The translations under genes and the position numbers were made by a program. Below, one piece after another: positions 1 through 8,985 of a DNA stretch of 64,000 bases. Origin of the DNA: Antarcticimicrobium sp033791545 (GTDB lineage Bacteria; Pseudomonadota; Alphaproteobacteria; Rhodobacterales; Rhodobacteraceae); contig JASJGL010000152.1 in assembly GCA_033791545.1 (NCBI GenBank), positions 1 to 64,000 of the forward strand. Reading direction: 5' to 3'. The notes beneath the pieces are model-generated. The model did no database searches and had not been told where the DNA came from. It worked only from the letters and a program-made list of their open reading frames with translations. The number at the start of each line of letters is the position of its first letter. Within the stretch, counting starts at the first letter, position 1.

Positions 1-421
1 AATGCCCAATATCAACGCTTTAAACAGCTGCGCCCCGAAGCAACCAAGGCGGAAATCCCCGCCAGATCGCAGGCGCGCCCCGTATCGCCACCCCGCAAAA
101 CACCACATCTCGTGGTATCCACAGCCTTATCCACAAGGCACACCAGGAATCGGCTGGGAAAAAGAGACTCGAATTTCACAAAATCATGGGATTCGGGCAG
201 ACGCTCCCGTCAGGACCACAGCACACAGCGCCCATGTGGCAGCGAAACTCGCGAATATTGGCGTTTTCTTTGCTGCCTTGAAAGGATCACGACAAAAATC
301 CGCGGAAACAACCACGCCGTGAGCGGCAAGCCTTCACGCGCCGAGGATGCAACAAGCGCCTCCCGGTCCTCTACTCCGAAACGCAGGCCCCATTAAGAAC
401 CCAGCCGTCGGATCTCCCCCG
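1..421. other. No supported gene; window-edge intergenic region
   Basis: I see no convincing gene in this 421-base stretch. One plus-strand frame is open from the window edge to about 396, but its translation is rich in Arg, Ser and Thr, lacks any recognisable motif and could be chance. It could also be the tail of a gene that begins outside the window. Two DnaA-box-like sequences lie at 115-135. The amidohydrolase to the right is transcribed toward this region, so part of it is that gene's 3' flank. Confidence 0.5.
115..135 (+). promoter_or_regulatory. Two tandem DnaA-box-like sites
   Basis: TTATCCACA at 127-135 is a perfect match to the DnaA box consensus TTATNCACA. GTATCCACA at 115-123 differs from it by one base, lies in the same orientation and starts 12 bases earlier. 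The pair could be a DnaA-controlled promoter of a gene off the left edge or part of a larger DnaA-binding cluster. Two sites alone do not make an origin. Confidence 0.35.
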
Positions 422-1609
422 TCAAGTCGTAGGGGCGCCCAGAACCTCATCGAGGATAGCGGTGAAAATGGCGGCACCTGTCGGGATCAACTCGTCGGGA
501 AAGTCGTAGTCGGGATTATGCAGCGCCGGGCGTCCCTCGCCCGCCCCTAGAAGCAGAAAGGCCAGCTCTGCCCCCGCACCGAAGCGGCCAAAATCCTCGG
601 ACGGGCGCATTGGCAGCGGGTCGCGCCCATGGGGGATACCAAGACGATCAAGCGCCCGGCGCGCGATCGCCACAGCATCCGCATCGCTGGTCGTGGTCAC
701 GAAAACATCTTCATAGGTTATGTCAGCCTCCAGCCCCGCCGCCGCAGTCGCCGCTTGAACCAGCGTCTCGGCCTCGCTCACCAGTTGCTCCATGCGGCCA
801 TCTGTCAGGCTGCGCAGAGTAACGAACAGCTCGGCCTCGCCCGGGGCGATGCCAAAAGCCGGCGCGCCCAGCCGGGCATGAGTGACGGTGGCCAGCGCGA
901 AATTCGGATCGTCAAGCGGCCCGCCCTGCCCCAGCGCCGTGAGCGCGGGCATCAGATACGACAGCACCGGCATCGGCGACAGGCCGGTTTCGGGCTGCGA
1001 GGCATGGGCCGTCTTGCCGATCAGCCGCAGCCGCATCCCGCGCGAGGCGCAGGCAGAGGGCCCCGGCGTCAGCGCCACATGGCCCAGCGGCATTCCCGGC
1101 ATATTATGGATCGCAAAGGCGAAATCGGGCTGCAGCGCGGCAAAACCGGGATCGCTGACCACCTTGGCCGCGCCAGAGCCATCTTCCTCGGCGGGCTGGA
1201 ACATCAGCACGACACTGCCGCGCGCAGGGCGGGACCGGCCCAGCAAACGCGCGGTGGCCGCAAGCATCGCCATATGACCGTCATGGCCGCACAGATGCCC
1301 CTTGCCCGCAACGGTAGAGCGATAGGCGGCTTTGGAGTGCTCCTCGATCGGCAGCGCGTCCAACTCGCAGCGCAGCAACACGCGGGGACCGGGGGCAGCC
1401 CCCTCATAGACTGCGGCGACCCCATGTCCGCCCAAGCCGGTCACGATGCGATCCGGCCCGGTCGCCTGCAACACGGCCTGCACACGCCGGGCTGTCTCGG
1501 CCTCTTCCCCCGACAGTTCGGGGTGGCGGTGCAAATCGTGCCGCCAATCGGTCAATTCGGCAATGTCGGCGTTGCCAAGGCGGGGATACGAGGGGGCGGT
1601 CCGGGACAT
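422..1609 (-). CDS. M20 family amidohydrolase (hippurate hydrolase / N-acyl amino acid deacylase type)
   Basis: Predicted cytoplasmic metallo-amidohydrolase of about 395 residues, the usual length for M20D enzymes that remove acyl groups from N-acyl amino acids. Family signatures visible are RHDLHRHPELSGEE near the N-terminus, the metal-binding LCGHDGHMAML segment, FQPAEEDGSG and the C-terminal PSEDFGRF. The reading frame continues upstream, but the ATG at 1609 (MSRTAPSYP) is chosen because AAGGAG lies six bases before it. The physiological substrate cannot be told from sequence. It stands alone, downstream of ychF on the same strand, with a possible weak hairpin between. Confidence 0.9.
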   Translation of the reverse strand: MSRTAPSYPRLGNADIAELTDWRHDLHRHPELSGEEAETARRVQAVLQATGPDRIVTGLGGHGVAAVYEGAAPGPRVLLRCELDALPIEEHSKAAYRSTVAGKGHLCGHDGHMAMLAATARLLGRSRPARGSVVLMFQPAEEDGSGAAKVVSDPGFAALQPDFAFAIHNMPGMPLGHVALTPGPSACASRGMRLRLIGKTAHASQPETGLSPMPVLSYLMPALTALGQGGPLDDPNFALATVTHARLGAPAFGIAPGEAELFVTLRSLTDGRMEQLVSEAETLVQAATAAAGLEADITYEDVFVTTTSDADAVAIARRALDRLGIPHGRDPLPMRPSEDFGRFGAGAELAFLLLGAGEGRPALHNPDYDFPDELIPTGAAIFTAILDEVLGAPTT

Positions 1610-1800
1610 GCAGGCTCCTTCGGCATGTTGCACCCCCGGCAACCGACCGGAGGACCCCCACACCATAGCGAGCCCCACCGCGGGCTGCGAGACCGAATTC
1701 GCGGCGCCCTCATCACAACCCGTTGGGCCAAGGTCCGTCCGCCGGGCGCGCTTGGGCGCGGGCGGACGATCTGGAGTCGGGCCCAGATACGAGCGTGGAA

Positions 1801-1822
1801 TCGGGCCCGGTTTCAGGCCCGA
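1801..1822 (-). terminator. Hairpin just after ychF, possible weak terminator
   Basis: TCGGGCC (1801-1807) and GGCCCGA (1816-1822) form a seven-base-pair stem with an eight-base loop, nine bases beyond the ychF stop codon. No T-run follows on the minus strand, so intrinsic termination would be weak. Confidence 0.3.
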
Positions 1823-1830
1823 CTACAAGA

Positions 1831-2928
1831 TCAATTGTTGAACAGGAAGTGCAGCACGTCGCCATCCTTGACGGTATAGCTCTTGCCCTCGGACCGCATC
1901 TTGCCGGCCTCCTTGGCACCCTGTTCGCCGCCAAAGCTGACAAAATCGTCAAATGCGATGGTCTCGGCGCGGATGAAGCCCTTTTCGAAATCCCCGTGGA
2001 TCACGCCAGCCGCCTGCGGTGCCATCGTCCCGGCTTGGATGGTCCAGGCGCGGGCCTCTTTCGGGCCGACGGTGAAATAGGTTTCCAGATGCAACAGCTC
2101 GTATCCGGCGCGGATCAGGCGATCAAGCCCGGGCTCTTCCAGCCCCATCTCTTCGAGGAACATCTGTGCCTCGTCCGTGTCGAGCTGGCTGATCTCTTCT
2201 TCGATCCGGGCGCTGATGACGACATGCGAATTGCCCTCGGCAGCGGCCATTGTCGCCACCGCCTCGGACAGGACGTTGCCGCTCGCCGCCTCGGCTTCGG
2301 ACACGTTGCAAACGTACAAAACGGGCTTGGAAGTCAACAGTTGCAGCATCTTCCATGCCTTGGCATCGTCCTCGTCGATCTCGACGGTGCGGGCGGGCTT
2401 GCTGTTTTCAATCGCGGCCTGCGCGGCGGCCAGCAAACGGTCTTGCTGCTGCGCCTCCTTGTCGTTGCCCTTGAGCTTGCGCACAAGGTTGGCGCGGCGC
2501 TTCTCGATGCTTTCCAGATCGGCCAGCATCAGCTCGGTCTCGATGGTCTCGGCGTCGGCCACCGGATCGACGCGCCCCTCCACATGGGTGACGTCGCCAT
2601 CTTCAAAACAGCGCAGCACATGGGCGATGGCGTCAACCTCGCGGATATTGGCGAGGAACTGGTTGCCCAGCCCTTCGCCCTTCGACGCGCCTTTCACCAG
2701 ACCGGCGATATCCACAAAGGTCATCCGGGTCGGGATGATCTGCTTGCTGCCCGCCGCTGCCGCCAGCTTGTCCAGCCGCGCGTCCGGCACGGCAACCTCG
2801 CCCACATTGGGCTCGATCGTGCAGAACGGGAAATTCGCCGCCTGCGCCGCGGCGGTCTTGGTCAGCGCATTGAACAGCGTGGACTTGCCCACATTGGGCA
2901 GACCCACAATTCCCATCTTGAAGCCCAT
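1831..2928 (-). CDS. ychF: Redox-regulated ATPase YchF (Obg-family P-loop NTPase)
   Basis: Cytoplasmic P-loop NTPase of 365 residues, the standard YchF/EngD length. Members of this Obg-like family prefer ATP and associate with ribosomes and stress responses. Visible are the P-loop GLPNVGKST at residues 9-17, the switch region VDIAGLVKGASKGEGLGNQFL, the VCNVSE segment in place of the GTPase NKxD motif, and a C-terminal TGS domain ending KDGDVLHFLFNN. The ATG at 2928 gives the canonical MGFKMGIVGLPNVGKS start. No operon partner is obvious, and trpA diverges upstream after 241 bases. Confidence 0.97.
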   Translation of the reverse strand: MGFKMGIVGLPNVGKSTLFNALTKTAAAQAANFPFCTIEPNVGEVAVPDARLDKLAAAAGSKQIIPTRMTFVDIAGLVKGASKGEGLGNQFLANIREVDAIAHVLRCFEDGDVTHVEGRVDPVADAETIETELMLADLESIEKRRANLVRKLKGNDKEAQQQDRLLAAAQAAIENSKPARTVEIDEDDAKAWKMLQLLTSKPVLYVCNVSEAEAASGNVLSEAVATMAAAEGNSHVVISARIEEEISQLDTDEAQMFLEEMGLEEPGLDRLIRAGYELLHLETYFTVGPKEARAWTIQAGTMAPQAAGVIHGDFEKGFIRAETIAFDDFVSFGGEQGAKEAGKMRSEGKSYTVKDGDVLHFLFNN

Positions 2929-3169
2929 CTGGCCCTCCGCATCTTCGCTTTGGGGCGCCTTCTATGCGCTGAAACGGCCCGCTGCAACGGGCGTTGTCAC
3001 CTTGGCCCTGCCCTTGCGGCCGCCGGGACCGGCCAAACATATGGTCCAACATGAATTCCGCCACCGATTTCGCCGCAGCCACGCCATGCGCCTTTGCCAT
3101 TGATTTCCCAGCGCGTATTCGCCAAACCGGAGCAAACGACAGACGCTGACAGACAGACGGGGGCCTTCC

Positions 3170-3961
3170 ATGACGCGCATCGACGCCAAATTCGCCGACC
3201 TCAAGGCGCAGGGAAAAAAGGCCTTTGTGTCTTACGTCATGGCGGGCGATCCCGATTACGCCACCTCGTTGGAGGTGGTTAAGGGGCTGCCGGGCGCAGG
3301 CGTCGACATCATCGAACTGGGCCTGCCCTTTACCGACCCGATGGCCGATGGCCCGACCATTCAGGCCGCGGGCCAACGCGCGCTGGAGGCGGGCATGACC
3401 CTGCGCAAGACGCTGGATCTGGCGACCGAGTTCCGCAACGGCGACGACACCACACCGATCGTGCTGATGGGCTACTATAACCCGATCTATTCGATGGGGG
3501 TCGATGCGTTTCTGGTCGCCGCGAAAAAGGCCGGGATCGACGGGCTGATCGTGGTCGACCTGCCGCCCGAAGAAGACCAAGAGCTGTGCATCCCGGCGCA
3601 GGCGGCTGGGCTGAACTTCATCCGGCTGGCCACCCCGACCACCGATGACAAGCGGCTGCCCAAGGTGCTGCAAAACACCTCTGGCTTTCTCTATTATGTG
3701 TCGATCACCGGCATCACCGGCGCGGGCGAGGCCGAGGCCGCCAATGTCGCCCCCGAGGTGGCGCGGATCAAGGCCAAGACCGATATTCCGGTCATCGTCG
3801 GCTTTGGCATCAATACGCCCGAGAAATCACAAGCCATCGCCAGCGTTGCCGACGGCGCCGTTGTCGGCTCGGCCATTGTCGGCCAGATCGCGGCGGGCAA
3901 ACCCGTCGACGAGGTTCTGGCCTTTGTCAAATCCCTCGCGGACGGCGCCCACCGCGCCTGA
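3170..3961 (+). CDS. trpA: Tryptophan synthase alpha subunit
   Basis: Cleaves indole-3-glycerol phosphate to indole and glyceraldehyde 3-phosphate and passes indole to TrpB. The protein has 263 residues, the family norm. The catalytic acids are in place: Glu49 in IIELGLPFTDP and Asp60 in DPMADGP. The phosphate-binding VGFGI and GSAIV segments are near the C-terminus. The gene is alone on the plus strand, while trpF and trpB lie about 7-10 kb away on the minus strand, so the frequent trpFBA order is broken here. The 241 bases between it and ychF should hold both promoters; I could not pick out clear boxes. Confidence 0.97.
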   Translation: MTRIDAKFADLKAQGKKAFVSYVMAGDPDYATSLEVVKGLPGAGVDIIELGLPFTDPMADGPTIQAAGQRALEAGMTLRKTLDLATEFRNGDDTTPIVLMGYYNPIYSMGVDAFLVAAKKAGIDGLIVVDLPPEEDQELCIPAQAAGLNFIRLATPTTDDKRLPKVLQNTSGFLYYVSITGITGAGEAEAANVAPEVARIKAKTDIPVIVGFGINTPEKSQAIASVADGAVVGSAIVGQIAAGKPVDEVLAFVKSLADGAHRA

Positions 3962-4043
3962 CGCTTTCCTGATCCGGGTCTAGCCCGGGCAAAACGGCCC
4001 CCTGCTTACCGGCCTCTTGGCCCCCGCGCGCGCTCAGGGTGGT

Positions 4044-4064
4044 GCCGCCGATCTTTTCGGCGGC
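4044..4064. other. Perfect hairpin between trpA and the lactate dehydrogenase gene
   Basis: GCCGCCGA and TCGGCGGC form an eight-base-pair stem around a five-base loop. It lies about 80 bases after trpA. It has no T-run on the plus strand, so it may be a weak trpA terminator or a leader structure of the next gene. Confidence 0.3.
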
Positions 4065-4204
4065 CTGTGCGCCCTGTTGGGTAAATCTCTCGCAGCGCGC
4101 GCGGATCCGGCCCTGGGGCTGTCATTTGCAACTGCAACATTGTCTATTGCGCCGGGCATTGGTAACTCATCTTGACCAATGGATTTGCGGAAAGGGCGGC
4201 GGCC

Positions 4205-5371
4205 ATGCCAGTGATCACCAATATCGAAGATCTCAAACGCATCTATCAACGCCGCGTTCCGCGCATGTTCTACGACTATGCCGAAAGCGGCAGCTGGACC
4301 GAACAGACCTTTCGCGACAACAGTTCCGATTTTGACCTGATCCGCCTGCGCCAACGGGTTGCCGTGGACATGTCCGGGCGCTCCACCGCCAGCCAGATGA
4401 TCGGGCAGGATGTGGCCATGCCGGTCGCGCTGGCCCCGGTCGGGCTGACCGGCATGCAACATGCCGACGGCGAGATCAAAGCAGCCAAGGCAGCCGAGGC
4501 CTTTGGCGTGCCCTTCACCCTGTCGACCATGTCGATCAACTCGATCGAGGACGTGGCCGAGGCGACCACCAAACCCTTCTGGTTCCAGCTCTACACCATG
4601 AAGGACGAGGATTACGTCAGCCGCCTGATCCAACGCGCGAAGGATGCGAAATGTTCGGCGCTGGTGATCACGCTGGATCTGCAGATCCTCGGGCAGCGCC
4701 ACAAGGATCTCAAGAACGGGCTGTCCGCCCCGCCAAAACTGACGCCCAAAACCATCGCCAACCTTGCGACCAAGTGGCGCTGGGGGATCGGGATGCTGGG
4801 GGCCAAGCGGCGCCATTTCGGCAATATCGTCGGCCACGTCAAGGGCGTGTCAGACACCTCGCAGCTTGGCGCATGGACCGCGGAACAGTTCGACCCGACG
4901 CTGGACTGGGGCAAGATCGAAAAGCTGATGGACCAATGGGGCGGCAAGGTGATCTTCAAGGGCATCATGGATGCCGAAGACGCCAAAATGGCGGCCAAAC
5001 TGGGCGCTGATGCCATCGTGGTGTCCAACCATGGCGGTCGCCAACTTGACGGCGCGCTCAGCACGATCCGCATGCTGCCCGCGATCATGGACGCCGTCGG
5101 CGGTCAGACCGAGGTGTTTCTCGACAGCGGCATCCGCTCGGGTCAGGACGTGCTCAAGGCGCTGGCGCTCGGGGCGCAGGGCACGATGATCGGCCGCGCC
5201 TTTGTCTATGGGCTCGGGGCACAGGGGCAACAGGGGGTAACCACCGCGCTTGAAGTGATCCAGAAAGAACTGGACACCACGATGGCGCTTTGCGGTGAGC
5301 GCAAGGCCACGGAACTGGGGCGGCACAATCTTCTGGTGCCGGAGGATTTCGGCGGCCGCTGGCAGGACTGA
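4205..5371 (+). CDS. lldD: FMN-dependent L-lactate dehydrogenase / alpha-hydroxy acid dehydrogenase
   Basis: FMN-dependent (S)-2-hydroxyacid dehydrogenase, most like the respiratory L-lactate dehydrogenase LldD that oxidises L-lactate to pyruvate at the inner membrane. It has about 388 residues. Diagnostic is SNHGGRQLDGA, with the catalytic His and substrate-binding Arg, preceded by the flavin-contacting KGIMDAEDAKMA and followed by DSGIRSGQDVLKALALGA. The ATG at 4205 (MPVITNIEDLKRIYQ) is preferred over an upstream one at 4172 because GGAAAGG lies about ten bases before it and homologues start there. A sulfotransferase-like gene follows within a few bases. Other 2-hydroxyacids are possible substrates. 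Confidence 0.88.
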   Translation: MPVITNIEDLKRIYQRRVPRMFYDYAESGSWTEQTFRDNSSDFDLIRLRQRVAVDMSGRSTASQMIGQDVAMPVALAPVGLTGMQHADGEIKAAKAAEAFGVPFTLSTMSINSIEDVAEATTKPFWFQLYTMKDEDYVSRLIQRAKDAKCSALVITLDLQILGQRHKDLKNGLSAPPKLTPKTIANLATKWRWGIGMLGAKRRHFGNIVGHVKGVSDTSQLGAWTAEQFDPTLDWGKIEKLMDQWGGKVIFKGIMDAEDAKMAAKLGADAIVVSNHGGRQLDGALSTIRMLPAIMDAVGGQTEVFLDSGIRSGQDVLKALALGAQGTMIGRAFVYGLGAQGQQGVTTALEVIQKELDTTMALCGERKATELGRHNLLVPEDFGGRWQD

Positions 5372-5375
5372 ACCC

Positions 5376-5996
5376 TTGCTCGTCTTCTCTGCCGAATCGC
5401 TGGTGTTTCTGGCGGTGCCGAAGACCGGCACCACCGCGCTGGAACACGCGCTGCGCTCGCGTGCCGACATTACCTTTTCGAAACAGCGCAAGCACATCAC
5501 CGCGCAACGGTTCCACAACCAGATCGCGCCCTTTCTGAAACGCGCCTTCGCACTGGAGCCGGAGCGGATGGCGGTGATGCGCGACCCCGAGGACCAGATC
5601 CGCAGCTGGTACAAATACCGCAGCCGCGAGCGGCTGCAGGACAAGGACGCGGCCACCGATACGCTCAGCTTCGACGATTTCGTCCGCGACGTGATCCGCG
5701 ACGATCCCCCGGCCCATGCGCAGATCGGCAGCCAGTTCCGGTTTCTCACCTCGGCGCGTAAACAGCTTCTGGTGCATCACCTGTTCGCCTATGAGGATCA
5801 GCCGCAGATCCTGCGCTTTCTGGAAACTCGCTTCGGTGAGCCCGTGACGCTGCAACGCAAGAATGTCTCGCCTCCGGCCGAGGCACCGCTCGACCCCGAT
5901 CTGCGATCCCGGCTGCGCGCGGCACGGCCCGAGGAATTCGCGCTTTACGATCGCCTGCGGGACGCCGGTGGGCATCTGGTCTCTGATCTGGCCTGA
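5376..5996 (+). CDS. Sulfotransferase-like P-loop protein
   Basis: About 206 residues. The N-terminal VFLAVPKTGTTALEHAL matches the 5'-phosphosulfate-binding loop of PAPS-dependent sulfotransferases. MRDPEDQIRSWYKY resembles the 3'-phosphate-binding RNPxxxxxSxY segment. The family moves a sulfo group from PAPS to a sugar, lipid or small molecule, but the acceptor cannot be predicted. The protein is short for the family. No ATG fits: the frame has a TTG at 5376, four bases beyond the lldD stop, which I take as the start on position alone. Translational coupling to lldD is likely. Confidence 0.65.
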   Translation: MLVFSAESLVFLAVPKTGTTALEHALRSRADITFSKQRKHITAQRFHNQIAPFLKRAFALEPERMAVMRDPEDQIRSWYKYRSRERLQDKDAATDTLSFDDFVRDVIRDDPPAHAQIGSQFRFLTSARKQLLVHHLFAYEDQPQILRFLETRFGEPVTLQRKNVSPPAEAPLDPDLRSRLRAARPEEFALYDRLRDAGGHLVSDLA

Positions 5997-6104
5997 TACC
6001 GCCCCAAGCTCCCCCTTTTCATCGGGCCCGATCCCGTCTATACGCGCGACTTCACGCGGGCATACAGCCTTGGAGGATGCCCGCCCCAACCTTGGAGAAT
6101 TATT

Positions 6105-6740
6105 ATGGCTGGAGAGATTCCTGATCTCGTAGCTCTGGAACGGACGGGGACAGGCAAGGGCGCCGCTCGTCAGGCACGTCGTGCCGGCATGGTTCCGGGT
6201 ATTGTTTTTGGTGGTGAAAGCGATCCGCTGCCGATTCAGATGCCTTTCAACAAGCTGCTGACGCAATTGCGGGCGGGGCGTTTCAAGTCGACGCTCTTCA
6301 ACCTCAAGGTCGAAGGCCACGACGATGTGCGCGTGATCTGCCGCGACGTGCAGCGCGACGTGGTCAAGGACCTGCCGACGCACCTCGACCTGATGCGCCT
6401 GCACCGCAACTCGAAGATCAACCTGTTCATTCCGGTTGAATTCCTCAACGAAGAGGAAGCCCCCGGCATCAAGAAGGGCGGCGTGCTGACCGTTGTACGC
6501 CCCGAGGTCGAGCTGATGGTGACCGCCGGTGATATCCCCGAAAAGCTGACCGTCGATCTGACCGGTCTGAACGTTGGCGACACCGTGACGATTTCCGCCA
6601 TCGAGCTGCCTGCTGGCACCAAGGCGACCATCGACCGCGACTTCGTGATCGCCAACATCTCGGCCCCGTCGGGCCTGCGTTCTTCCGAGAACGAAGCCGA
6701 TGATGAAGGCGCCGAAGGCGAAGTTGCTGCCGAGGAATAA
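6105..6740 (+). CDS. rplY: 50S ribosomal protein L25 (general stress protein Ctc type)
   Basis: 5S rRNA-binding ribosomal protein of the long, two-domain Ctc type, 211 residues. The N-terminal L25 domain carries GTGKGAARQARRAGMVPGIVFGG, and the C-terminal beta domain includes VVRPEVELMVTAGDIPEKL. The acidic tail is common in alphaproteobacteria. GGAG lies a few bases before the ATG. Peptidyl-tRNA hydrolase follows after about 200 bases, a frequent pairing, although a strong hairpin terminator separates them here. Confidence 0.96.
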   Translation: MAGEIPDLVALERTGTGKGAARQARRAGMVPGIVFGGESDPLPIQMPFNKLLTQLRAGRFKSTLFNLKVEGHDDVRVICRDVQRDVVKDLPTHLDLMRLHRNSKINLFIPVEFLNEEEAPGIKKGGVLTVVRPEVELMVTAGDIPEKLTVDLTGLNVGDTVTISAIELPAGTKATIDRDFVIANISAPSGLRSSENEADDEGAEGEVAAEE

Positions 6741-6761
6741 TACTCCGCACACCGCAATTGG

Positions 6762-6788
6762 AAACGGGGTCCTTCGGGGCCCCGTTTT
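6762..6788 (+). terminator. Intrinsic terminator after rplY
   Basis: AAACGGGG at 6762 pairs with CCCCGTTT ending at 6787, closing an inner TTCG-containing loop, and the stem runs into a short T-run. It begins about 20 bases after the rplY stop codon. Confidence 0.8.
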
Positions 6789-6945
6789 CGTTCGCGATAC
6801 TACCCCGCCCCTTTTCCAGCGTCAGACCGGCGACGCCCATGAAACAGCCAACGGCGCGCAGCGGACGACAGCCCGCTGCCCACTCTGGATTCCGCATCGG
6901 TTTCCGGGCATGTAGGGTCCAACCTGTTCACCTGCGAGGTTTGCG

Positions 6946-7650
6946 ATGCAACTCTTTGTCGGCCTTGGCAATCCGGGCGCGAAATACGCGCATAACCGGC
7001 ACAATATCGGTTTCATGGTATTGGACGGTATCGCCGCCGATCATGGCTTTGGCCCGTGGAAATCCAAATTTCAGGGCCAGATCGCCGAGGGCCACCTTGG
7101 CGGTGACAAGGTGATGCTGCTGAAACCGGAAACCTTCATGAACCTCTCTGGCCAGTCGGTCGGCGAGGCGATGCGCTTTTACAAGCTGGAACCGGGGGAT
7201 GTGACCGTCTTTCATGACGAGCTTGATCTCGCCCCGGGCAAGGTACGGGTGAAACAGGGCGGCGGCCATGCCGGCCACAACGGGCTGCGCTCGATCCACG
7301 GCCACATCGGCGAAGCCTACCGCCGCGTGCGTCTCGGGATCGGCCATCCGGGGCGCAAGGAACTTGTGTCAGGCTATGTCCTGCACGACTTCGCCCGCGC
7401 CGACGAGGGCTGGCTCGACGATGTGCTGCGCGGGGTGTCTGACGGGGCCAACCATCTGGCCGCTGGCGACGGGGGCAAGTTCATGAACGCAGTCTCGCTG
7501 CGCACAGCGCCGCCGCGCTCCTCGACCACGGCGAAACCGCAGGCAAAGCCCAACGCCCCCCCCAAGAAGGCCCCCGTCATCGCGCCAGAAACACCAGCCA
7601 CGGAGAGCGAGCGCAACCCGATGCAGAAACTCATGGACAAGTTTCGCTGA
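6946..7650 (+). CDS. pth: Peptidyl-tRNA hydrolase
   Basis: Releases tRNA from peptidyl-tRNA that drops off ribosomes. The protein has 234 residues. The catalytic core is clear: Asn9 and His19 in GLGNPGAKYAHNRHNIGF, the Asp in VFHDELDLAPG, and GGGHAGHNGLRSI. The last 45 or so residues form a Pro/Lys/Ala-rich tail absent from the E. coli enzyme, an extension I associate with this order. The ATG at 6946 follows TGCGAGGTTTGCG, which has an imperfect Shine-Dalgarno. Confidence 0.97.
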   Translation: MQLFVGLGNPGAKYAHNRHNIGFMVLDGIAADHGFGPWKSKFQGQIAEGHLGGDKVMLLKPETFMNLSGQSVGEAMRFYKLEPGDVTVFHDELDLAPGKVRVKQGGGHAGHNGLRSIHGHIGEAYRRVRLGIGHPGRKELVSGYVLHDFARADEGWLDDVLRGVSDGANHLAAGDGGKFMNAVSLRTAPPRSSTTAKPQAKPNAPPKKAPVIAPETPATESERNPMQKLMDKFR

Positions 7651-7812
7651 ACCGGCGAGCGCCATTCTGACAGCCTAGCCTGCCACCGACCGCTCCCCAC
7701 CCGGCTCCCCGCGTCGCAGACCGCCCGGACCACCCTCTGGACCGGTTTCCCCAGCGTTTTCCTTGCCGCATCGCCCTTACTCGGCTCAGATGGGGCAAAG
7801 TGGAGGAAAACA

Positions 7813-8976
7813 ATGCGCAAATTCGGGAAATGGCTGGGCCGGATCTTTCTGGCCCTGATACTGGCCGCCGTCGTCGTCGGCGTCTGGAAACGCGAAGAGA
7901 TCACCCGCCTCTGGGCGGTCAACACGCTGTTTGACGAAGGCAAGATCGTACAGAACTTCTCTCACATGGACTCGGCCTTTCTCACCACGACGCTGCCACG
8001 CGGGACCGGCGACGTCAGCCCGCTACCCAAGGGCACCACTATCGACCTGCCCGAAGGCTCCGACACATGGCTGAAAGAGCGCGCCGTCACCTCGCTGCTG
8101 GTGATCAAGCAGGGCGAAACCCGGTTTGAGGATTACTACCTCGGCACCGGCCCGGATGATCGTCGCATTTCATGGTCGGTCGCGAAAAGCTATCTCTCCG
8201 CCTTGCTCGGTGTGCTGCTGGACGAGGGCGCGATCGCCTCGATCGACGACCCGGTGACGACATACGCGCCCAAGCTCGTCGGTTCGGCCTATGACGGGGC
8301 CAGCATCCGCAACGTGCTGAACATGGCCTCGGGCGTGACCTTCGACGAGGATTATTTCGACTTCAACTCTGACATCAACCGCATGGGCCGCGTGGTGGCC
8401 CTCGGGGGAACGCTGGACGATTTCACCGCCAGCTTTACCGAACGCTTCGCCGAACCGGGCGAGATCTGGAAATACGTCTCGATCGACACCCACGTGATCG
8501 GCATGGTGATCCGTGGTGCCACCGGGCGCAGCGTGCCCGACCTGCTGACGGAAAAGATCATCGCGCCGCTGGGATTGGAGCAGGACGGCCAATACATCAC
8601 CGACGGTGCCGGCGTCGCCTTTGTGCTGGGCGGGCTGAACTTCACCACCCGCGACTATGCCCGCTTTGGCCTGATGATCGCCCAAGACGGGGTCTATGGC
8701 AGCAAGCCGGTGGTCCCCGCCGCTTGGATCGCCGCCTCGACCAAAGCCAGCGCACCGACAGCGCCGGGCAAGATCCGCTATGGCTTTCAATGGTGGGTCC
8801 CCGCCGACGCCCATGACGGAGAGTTCTTTGGCCGCGGCATCTATGGCCAATATATTTTTATCGACCAGCCCGCTGGGGTGCTGATCGTGGCCACCGGGGC
8901 CGACCGGCATTTTCGCGATCCCGGCGCCTTTGAACAGAACCTCGAAATGTTCCGCAGAATCGCAAAAACCCTATAG
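7813..8976 (+). CDS. Membrane-anchored serine hydrolase, beta-lactamase/penicillin-binding class C fold
   Basis: 387 residues with one N-terminal membrane segment (about residues 8-25), so the enzyme domain probably faces the periplasm. The SxxK nucleophile motif is Ser122-Val-Ala-Lys125 in ISWSVAKSY. YVSIDTH fits the second YxN/S motif and GRGIYGQYIF lies where the third motif is expected. Family members include class C beta-lactamases, D-alanyl-D-alanine peptidases and esterases. Substrate is unknown, and resistance to beta-lactams should not be assumed. GGAGG precedes the ATG. A DUF2237 gene starts nine bases after the stop, suggesting co-transcription. Confidence 0.85.
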   Translation: MRKFGKWLGRIFLALILAAVVVGVWKREEITRLWAVNTLFDEGKIVQNFSHMDSAFLTTTLPRGTGDVSPLPKGTTIDLPEGSDTWLKERAVTSLLVIKQGETRFEDYYLGTGPDDRRISWSVAKSYLSALLGVLLDEGAIASIDDPVTTYAPKLVGSAYDGASIRNVLNMASGVTFDEDYFDFNSDINRMGRVVALGGTLDDFTASFTERFAEPGEIWKYVSIDTHVIGMVIRGATGRSVPDLLTEKIIAPLGLEQDGQYITDGAGVAFVLGGLNFTTRDYARFGLMIAQDGVYGSKPVVPAAWIAASTKASAPTAPGKIRYGFQWWVPADAHDGEFFGRGIYGQYIFIDQPAGVLIVATGADRHFRDPGAFEQNLEMFRRIAKTL

Positions 8977-8985
8977 GGTGGCCTG

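Noticed and set aside
2..396. Overlapping open frames of 94-106 residues at the left edge
   Set aside because: Composition is rich in Arg/Ser/Pro/Thr, with no motif or ribosome binding site, and they overlap one another in different frames.
629..3054. Long plus-strand open frames (over 400 residues) opposite the amidohydrolase and ychF
   Set aside because: They are antisense to genes with clear family motifs; high GC leaves such frames open by chance.
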